Assembly: GCA_900542375.1 (NCBI GenBank)
Contig: UQNI01000058.1
Coordinates: 1 to 10,340, forward strand
Source: an uncultured Oscillospiraceae bacterium
GTDB lineage: Bacteria; Bacillota; Clostridia; Oscillospirales; Acutalibacteraceae
DNA: 10,340 bases
Direction of reading: 5' to 3'
In this document: positions 6,835 through 10,340 of the stretch, in pieces
Numbering within the stretch: position 1 is the first letter of the stretch
Layout of the letters: each line of letters starts with the position of its first letter
Program-made: the position numbers and the translations under genes
The notes under the pieces: model-generated
What the model saw: the letters and a program-made list of their open reading frames with translations, nothing else
Told to the model about the DNA's origin: nothing
The model's database searches: none

Positions 6835-6987
6835 AATTCATTTTGTACGAACATGGCAAATACAGGAATGAACTCGAATACGTTACAGTATATCATGAGA
6901 CATTCCAATATCAAAATGATACTTGAGGATTACACACACGGTTCTTATGTTTCCGCAAAGGTTGAAATGGCTGGTAGTACAAACTGA
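6835..6987 (+). pseudogene. Remnant of a tyrosine recombinase/integrase, C-terminal end
   Basis: The frame encodes SFCTNMANTGMNSNTLQYIMRHSNIKMILEDYTH (quoted here in pieces: FCTNMANTGMNSNTLQYIM, RHSNIKMILEDYTH), a close likeness of the C-terminal catalytic region of Tn916-type phage integrases, where the pattern is RHTFCTNMAN...LQYLMGHS...YTH. The box with His (RHSNI) and the presumed nucleophile Tyr in DYTH remain. The LRH of the conserved Arg box that normally precedes FCTNMAN is replaced by unrelated AYKNS, and about 300 upstream residues are absent. The surviving piece is about 50 codons, so it cannot be active. The open frame extends upstream to 6796, but residues before 6835 do not resemble integrase. 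The end at 6987 is a natural stop. It marks a former integrative element. Confidence 0.7.
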
Positions 6988-7496
6988 ATTTACTACGGCT
7001 TTATTACTTTCAAGCGGGGAAACATGTAGAAATATAATAGTTTATGTGAAATGCTTTCTACTATGAAAAGTGCTATCAAAGCCGATAAAATAAGGCTTGA
7101 ATGGCATGTAGGAAGACTTAAAAAGATAACAGAAATTCTCGATAAGATTTTTAGATAATATTTTTATATTTTTGCTGTAAAATAAATGATATATAGGATA
7201 TCATGCTTAGAGTTATTTGATATTCCCTGGTACATATGTGTATATTGGACGTTTTATACAATTATGTTTCAATGAACAGAGAGATAATCTTTCTGCTTAC
7301 TTCATATTTGTAGTAGCTACATAAGCAATAAGTTTTTGATATCAGTTATTTTTCTTTATATATGCAGACAAATATAAATGAGATGATATTCTTCTGGGGA
7401 AACATACATTGTTTCAAACGATAAAAAGGAATATTTCCTATTGTAATCGTGGATGCCATAGCAGATAAACTTATCGTTTTCTATTTTATGAATGAG
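6988..7496. other. AT-rich convergent intergenic region without an intact gene
   Basis: This 509-base stretch separates the + strand genes from the - strand block. Apart from the 35-codon frame at 7051-7158 I find no supported gene, RNA or riboswitch. From about 7159 it is strongly AT-rich with frequent stops in all frames, as expected for decayed or non-coding DNA. A - strand open frame (7356-7559) crosses the terminator hairpin and is not credible as a gene. Confidence 0.6.
7051..7158 (+). CDS. Short orphan ORF, possible mobile-element remnant
   Basis: A 35-codon ATG-started frame encodes a basic, probably helical peptide (SAIKADKIRLEWHVGRLKKI and onward to a TAA at 7156). The amphipathic heptad-like spacing of Leu/Ile suggests a short coiled coil. 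The frame is open only back to a TAG at 7027, and I see no convincing ribosome binding site. It follows the recombinase remnant by 63 bases, so it may be the tail of another decayed element gene. I do not recognise a family, and it may be non-coding. Confidence 0.25.
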   Translation: MLSTMKSAIKADKIRLEWHVGRLKKITEILDKIFR

Positions 7497-7527
7497 AAAA
7501 AGGAGTGCATGATTTGCACTCCTTTTT
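7497..7527 (-). terminator. Symmetrical terminator at the convergent boundary
   Basis: AAAAAGGAGTGCA (7497-7509) and TGCACTCCTTTTT (7515-7527) form a perfect 13-bp stem with a 5-base loop, giving a U tract on either strand. It begins 7 bases past the stop codon of the - strand gene ending at 7534, so it mainly serves that gene, but it could also stop transcripts arriving from the + strand. Confidence 0.93.
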
Positions 7528-7533
7528 ATTTGC

Positions 7534-7842
7534 TTATTCTTCATTATTGGCCAAAGCACGTTCCAGCCAAGCTTCTGAAATATCCATTGCTAAGTATAGT
7601 CCATTTTTTTTGCTTGTTTTTACAATTTGTTTCTTTGTACTGATTGTACTGTCCGTACGCATGAGTTGTATGGTTATTTCATCTGCAATCTCTTGATTTG
7701 CCAATTTTTTTGTTGATTTAATATCCATTTTAATTACATATGGGTCTTTCATATCACCATAGTAAATTGTGTTTCCGCATCTGACAAGAGGTTTACCTTT
7801 ATAAGTTGGAAACTTTGACGCATTCGCTTTTTTTACTTTCAT
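7534..7842 (-). CDS. Conserved-looking small protein of unknown function, 102 residues
   Basis: I do not recognise a characterised family. The product is small and basic, with an N-terminal half rich in Lys and Tyr (KFPTYKGKPLVRCGNTIYYG, residues about 10-29), a following DPYVIKMDI strand, a Thr/Lys-rich middle, and an acidic end in which WLERALANNEE may form a helix. There is no signal peptide, membrane segment or evident metal site; only one Cys is seen (in VRCGN). The real start is the ATG at 7842: AGGAGG (7852-7857) lies 9 bases upstream of it and would fall inside the coding sequence if the in-frame ATG at 7860 were used. It has its own promoter and terminator and is a separate transcription unit downstream of ireB. 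Clean signals and protein-like composition support a real gene. A soluble cytosolic protein is inferred. Confidence 0.82.
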   Translation of the reverse strand: MKVKKANASKFPTYKGKPLVRCGNTIYYGDMKDPYVIKMDIKSTKKLANQEIADEITIQLMRTDSTISTKKQIVKTSKKNGLYLAMDISEAWLERALANNEE

Positions 7843-7851
7843 GTATATATA

Positions 7852-7857
7852 CCTCCT
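7852..7857 (-). promoter_or_regulatory. Ribosome binding site that fixes the start of the 102-residue protein
   Basis: Read on the - strand this is AGGAGG, 9 bases before the ATG at 7842. It coincides with codons 2-3 of the longer possible frame starting at 7860, which argues against that longer start. Confidence 0.85.
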
Positions 7858-7878
7858 CATTCGTTACTTTGAAATTAA

Positions 7879-7907
7879 ATTATATCATAACTGTTTTCAT
7901 AAGTAAA
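7879..7907 (-). promoter_or_regulatory. Probable sigma-A promoter for the 102-residue protein gene
   Basis: On the - strand TTTACT (7907-7902) and a perfect TATAAT (7884-7879) are separated by 17 bases. A transcript would begin near 7872, leaving a leader of about 30 bases that contains the AGGAGG site. The promoter lies just downstream of the ireB terminator. Confidence 0.75.
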
Positions 7908-7915
7908 GAAAATAA

Positions 7916-7946
7916 AAACTGTCATTGTAATTTACAATGACAGTTT
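7916..7946 (-). terminator. Terminator of ireB, a long near-perfect palindrome
   Basis: AAACTGTCATTGTAA (7916-7930) is the exact reverse complement of TTACAATGACAGTTT (7932-7946), with a single base at the centre, so a stem of about 13 bp with a short loop will form. On the - strand it is followed by TTATTTTC, a usable U tract. It begins 4 bases past the ireB stop codon. Confidence 0.85.
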
Positions 7947-7950
7947 CAAA

Positions 7951-8193
7951 TTATTTCAGATAAGATTTTAACAAAGCCTGCAGTAATTCATCACGGTCAA
8001 TTTTACGGATGAGACTACGGGCGTTATTATGTGTTGTAATATAAGTTGGATCTTCAGATAGAATGTATCCTACAATTTGATTGATGGGGTTATAACCTTT
8101 TTCTTGCAATGCGTTATATACCGTTGTCAAAATTGCTTTTATATCATCGTCACGGTTGTTATTAAAAGAAAACGTCATAGTTCTGTCTAGCAT
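7951..8193 (-). CDS. ireB: IreB family regulatory phosphoprotein (UPF0297)
   Basis: The 80-residue protein matches the small IreB/YrzL family throughout, most clearly in [19 protein letters not shown] (31-49) and [20 protein letters not shown] (56-75). In Enterococcus faecalis IreB is phosphorylated on N-terminal threonines by the PASTA-domain Ser/Thr kinase IreK and tunes cephalosporin resistance; elsewhere its role is poorly known. Here Thr5 and Thr7 in MLDRTMTF lie in the equivalent N-terminal segment, so a kinase target site is plausible. GGAGGG (8208-8203) sits 9 bases before the ATG. In many Firmicutes this gene lies between alaS and the ruvX-like gene yrrK; here it stands alone after pheT, with its own promoter and terminator. 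It is cytosolic, with no membrane segment. Confidence 0.93.
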   Translation of the reverse strand: MLDRTMTFSFNNNRDDDIKAILTTVYNALQEKGYNPINQIVGYILSEDPTYITTHNNARSLIRKIDRDELLQALLKSYLK

Positions 8194-8219
8194 TGTAATT
8201 ATCCCTCCATTACAAATCC

Positions 8220-8248
8220 ATAATACAACAAATTACAATTAATTACAA
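8220..8248 (-). promoter_or_regulatory. Possible promoter for ireB
   Basis: On the - strand TTGTAA (8248-8243) and TATTAT (8225-8220) are spaced by 17 bases, giving a start near 8213 and a short leader before the GGAGGG site. Both boxes are imperfect. No clear terminator is visible between pheT and ireB, so readthrough from pheT is also possible. Confidence 0.5.
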
Positions 8249-8268
8249 GTAAAAACATGTAAAATTTC

Positions 8269-10340
8269 TTATACTCTTAAGCTGGCTCCTACTTTTTCCA
8301 GTTCTTTCATCACTTTTTTCATGGTACTGTTTACTTGTTCTTCTGCTAAAGTGTTTTCAGCAGAGCGTAAAACAATATTAAATGCAACGCTTTTTTTACC
8401 GTTTTCAATTTGTTCACCTTGGTAAACGTCAAATAGCTGGATTGTTTCCAATAAATTACCTGCCCCTTTTGTAATAGCCTTTTCCAATATGCGGACAGGA
8501 ATAGCTTCATCACAAATAAGCGCAAGGTCACGGGTAACTGCAGGGAATTTTGGAAGAGGAGTATAAGTGGCGTTTGTTCGGGTATGTGTAAATAGGCTGT
8601 CGACATCTAAAGTGAAACACAAGATTCTTTCGTTGATGCCATAATTTTCTGCTACCTTTGGATGAATTTCTCCGATTACTCCAATGACAGTATTATCAAT
8701 CATGATATGAGCACAACGACCCGGATGATAAGCATACTCGTTGGAGGAAGCCTCAAATTCATAATTTGAAATAAACAATGTATCCAGCAGTTGTTCCACC
8801 ATACCTTTTGCAGTAAAGAAATCACAATCGTCGCCGTACAAGCCTGCAATTAGTTTTGTTTTTTCGTCAGGCAGTTCTTGTCCTTCAACAGGATAATATT
8901 CAGAAGCAAGTTCAAACAGAGCTACTGCTCCGTTTCTGTTATTGTAGTTGCGTGCTAAGGTGTCCAGCATAGACGGCAGAGCAGTGGTACGCATGATACT
9001 GGTATCTTCGCCTAAAGGGTTTGAAATGGTAACAGAATTTCTAAGATAATCCTGCTCCGGCATTCCGATTTTATCGTACGCTTTGGGGCTAAGGAAAGAA
9101 TAGGTCATAATTTCACTTAATCCCAATGCAAGCATTGTATTGGAAATTTTATCTTCAAATTTTTGTCTTGGAGTATATTTTCCTTGTGCATCGCCGCGCA
9201 GCGGTGTGCTTGGAATGCGGTTGTAACCGTAGAAACGCGCAATTTCTTCCGCGATATCTGCTTTGTGCTCCAAGTCGGGGCGGAAGGTAGGTACCAGGAT
9301 GGTATCTCCGTCAAACTGGCAGTCAATTTTCTTTAGAATTGCTTTCATTTCTTCTGCTGATAATTGAATATTTAGGAAACCATTGGTCCATTCGGTTTCC
9401 AGAGGAATTCGTCGTTGTTCATGGGAAGAATGGTCATCTACCATAACATCATCCAGTACATCGCCTGCATCCAGCAATTCTACCAATTCACAAGCACGTT
9501 CCAAAGCAGGAAGACAGTTATTAGGGTCTAATCCTTTTTCATAACGGGAGGAGGCGTCGGTACGCATGCCTTGGTCGCGGGCGGTAGTACGCACGGAAGA
9601 ACCATCGAAACAAGCGGATTCAAATACAATGGTGGTGGTGTCATCCATAATTCCGCTGTATTCGCCGCCCATAACGCCGGCAATCGCTACAGGCTTTTTA
9701 CTGTCTGCAATGACCAAGTTTTCATGGGTTAATGTACGGTCAACACCGTCCAAGGTAGTAATGGTTTCACCGTCTTTGGCGCGTCTGACGCGTATTTTTT
9801 TATCTTCAATAAAACGTAAATCAAATGCATGCATTGGCTGTCCGTATTCCAGCATGACATAGTTTGTAATGTCTACAATGTTGTTAATTGGTCGAACTCC
9901 CATAGCGCGCAGTCTTTCACGCATCCAGCGGGGAGACGGCTTTACTCTAACATTTTCAACAATTCTGGCACTGTAAACAGAACATAAGGAAGGCTCCTCT
10001 ATTTTTACATCCAGCATGTCTTTGCAGGAACCGTTTCCTGCTTTTACAACAGGAGTATGTAATGTAAGCGGTTTATCAAATGTAGCAGCGGCTTCTCTTG
10101 CAAGTCCGATGACAGAGAAACAATCAGGACGGTTAGAAGTGATTTCAAATTCTACCTTAATATCATTAAGACCGATTGCTTCACAAATTGGTTGTCCCGG
10201 TTGACAATCTTCTTGCAGAACGAAAATACCGTCTTCAATTGCATACGGAAAATCATTGAGAGTAAGACCTAATTCACCCAAAGAGCATAGCATACCGTTA
10301 CTTTCTACACCGCGTAATTTTCCTTTTTTGATTTTTATGC
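8269..10340 (-). CDS. pheT: Phenylalanine-tRNA ligase beta subunit, 5' end outside the window
   Basis: PheT is the large subunit of the alpha2-beta2 enzyme that charges tRNA-Phe in the cytosol. About 689 codons are visible and the frame stays open to the right edge, so roughly 100 N-terminal residues (most of the tRNA-binding OB-fold domain) are missing. The first visible residues, KIKKGKLRGVESNGMLCS, are the end of that domain. Next come NRPDCFSVIGLAREAAA (around 10135-10085), the B3/4 editing domain with NIVDITNYVMLEYGQPMHAF, GVMGG, the RTDASSRYEKGLDP block, the B5 domain ending near RPDLEHKADIAEEIARFYGY, and the catalytic-like core. The last 95 or so residues (LPKFPAVTRDLALICDEAIP to the end) form the ferredoxin-fold anticodon-binding domain. 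The ATG at 10293 that could be taken as a start is internal. pheS is expected just outside the window to the right. The alternative short frames on either strand here are shadows. Confidence 0.97.
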   Translation of the reverse strand, partial: IKIKKGKLRGVESNGMLCSLGELGLTLNDFPYAIEDGIFVLQEDCQPGQPICEAIGLNDIKVEFEITSNRPDCFSVIGLAREAAATFDKPLTLHTPVVKAGNGSCKDMLDVKIEEPSLCSVYSARIVENVRVKPSPRWMRERLRAMGVRPINNIVDITNYVMLEYGQPMHAFDLRFIEDKKIRVRRAKDGETITTLDGVDRTLTHENLVIADSKKPVAIAGVMGGEYSGIMDDTTTIVFESACFDGSSVRTTARDQGMRTDASSRYEKGLDPNNCLPALERACELVELLDAGDVLDDVMVDDHSSHEQRRIPLETEWTNGFLNIQLSAEEMKAILKKIDCQFDGDTILVPTFRPDLEHKADIAEEIARFYGYNRIPSTPLRGDAQGKYTPRQKFEDKISNTMLALGLSEIMTYSFLSPKAYDKIGMPEQDYLRNSVTISNPLGEDTSIMRTTALPSMLDTLARNYNNRNGAVALFELASEYYPVEGQELPDEKTKLIAGLYGDDCDFFTAKGMVEQLLDTLFISNYEFEASSNEYAYHPGRCAHIMIDNTVIGVIGEIHPKVAENYGINERILCFTLDVDSLFTHTRTNATYTPLPKFPAVTRDLALICDEAIPVRILEKAITKGAGNLLETIQLFDVYQGEQIENGKKSVAFNIVLRSAENTLAEEQVNSTMKKVMKELEKVGASLRV

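Noticed and set aside
7016..7405. 10-base repeat GGGGAAACAT at 7016-7025 and 7396-7405
   Set aside because: Too short and too far apart to distinguish from chance; no flanking structure supports an element end.
7356..7559. 67-residue - strand open frame rich in aromatic residues
   Set aside because: It crosses the perfect terminator hairpin at 7497-7527 and the end of the neighbouring gene, and has no ribosome binding site.
7449..7696. Two + strand frames of about 63 residues
   Set aside because: They overlap the terminator and lie antisense to the 102-residue gene, which has full expression signals.
9566..10204. Open + strand frames within pheT
   Set aside because: They are antisense shadows of a strongly conserved pheT coding region.
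1..10340. CRISPR array, tRNA or rRNA genes, phage defence systems
   Set aside because: No regularly spaced repeats, no tRNA-like or rRNA-like segments and no defence-type proteins were seen on either strand.

Overview
The window looks like chromosomal DNA of a low-GC Gram-positive bacterium, most likely a gut-type member of the Clostridia (Oscillospiraceae/Ruminococcaceae or Lachnospiraceae). This rests on AGGAGG-type ribosome binding sites, an AT-rich composition, U-tailed terminators, an IreB-family protein, and a purine operon that uses separate IMP cyclohydrolase and AICAR transformylase proteins. The family-level placement is inference.

Positions 1-393 hold the 3' end of groEL (+), closed by a strong terminator (425-459). 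A 395-base gap follows. It carries a good promoter (570-598) and a structured leader with two overlapping candidate short ORFs (629-760 and 636-698) and an intrinsic terminator (699-734) ahead of purE. This looks like a transcription attenuator for the purine operon.

Positions 789-6218 are a compact + strand operon: purE, purM, purN, a PurO-type IMP cyclohydrolase, a stand-alone AICAR transformylase (PurH C-terminal domain only) and purD, closed by a terminator at 6220-6268. Together they supply the GAR synthetase, GAR transformylase, AIR synthetase, carboxyaminoimidazole ribonucleotide mutase, AICAR transformylase and IMP cyclohydrolase steps. purF, purL/Q/S, purC, purB and purK are not in the window.

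Downstream lie a GNAT acetyltransferase (6296-6790) and a decayed stretch (about 6790-7490). This stretch contains the C-terminal remnant of a tyrosine recombinase and a 35-codon orphan ORF, which suggests an old mobile-element insertion at the convergent boundary.

The right part is on the - strand. Reading from the right edge it holds pheT (5' end outside the window), ireB with its own promoter and terminator, and a conserved-looking 102-residue protein of unknown function with its own promoter. A symmetrical terminator at 7497-7527 closes this block. The most promising point for follow-up is the uORF/terminator leader before purE; the rest is mostly ordinary core metabolism and translation.
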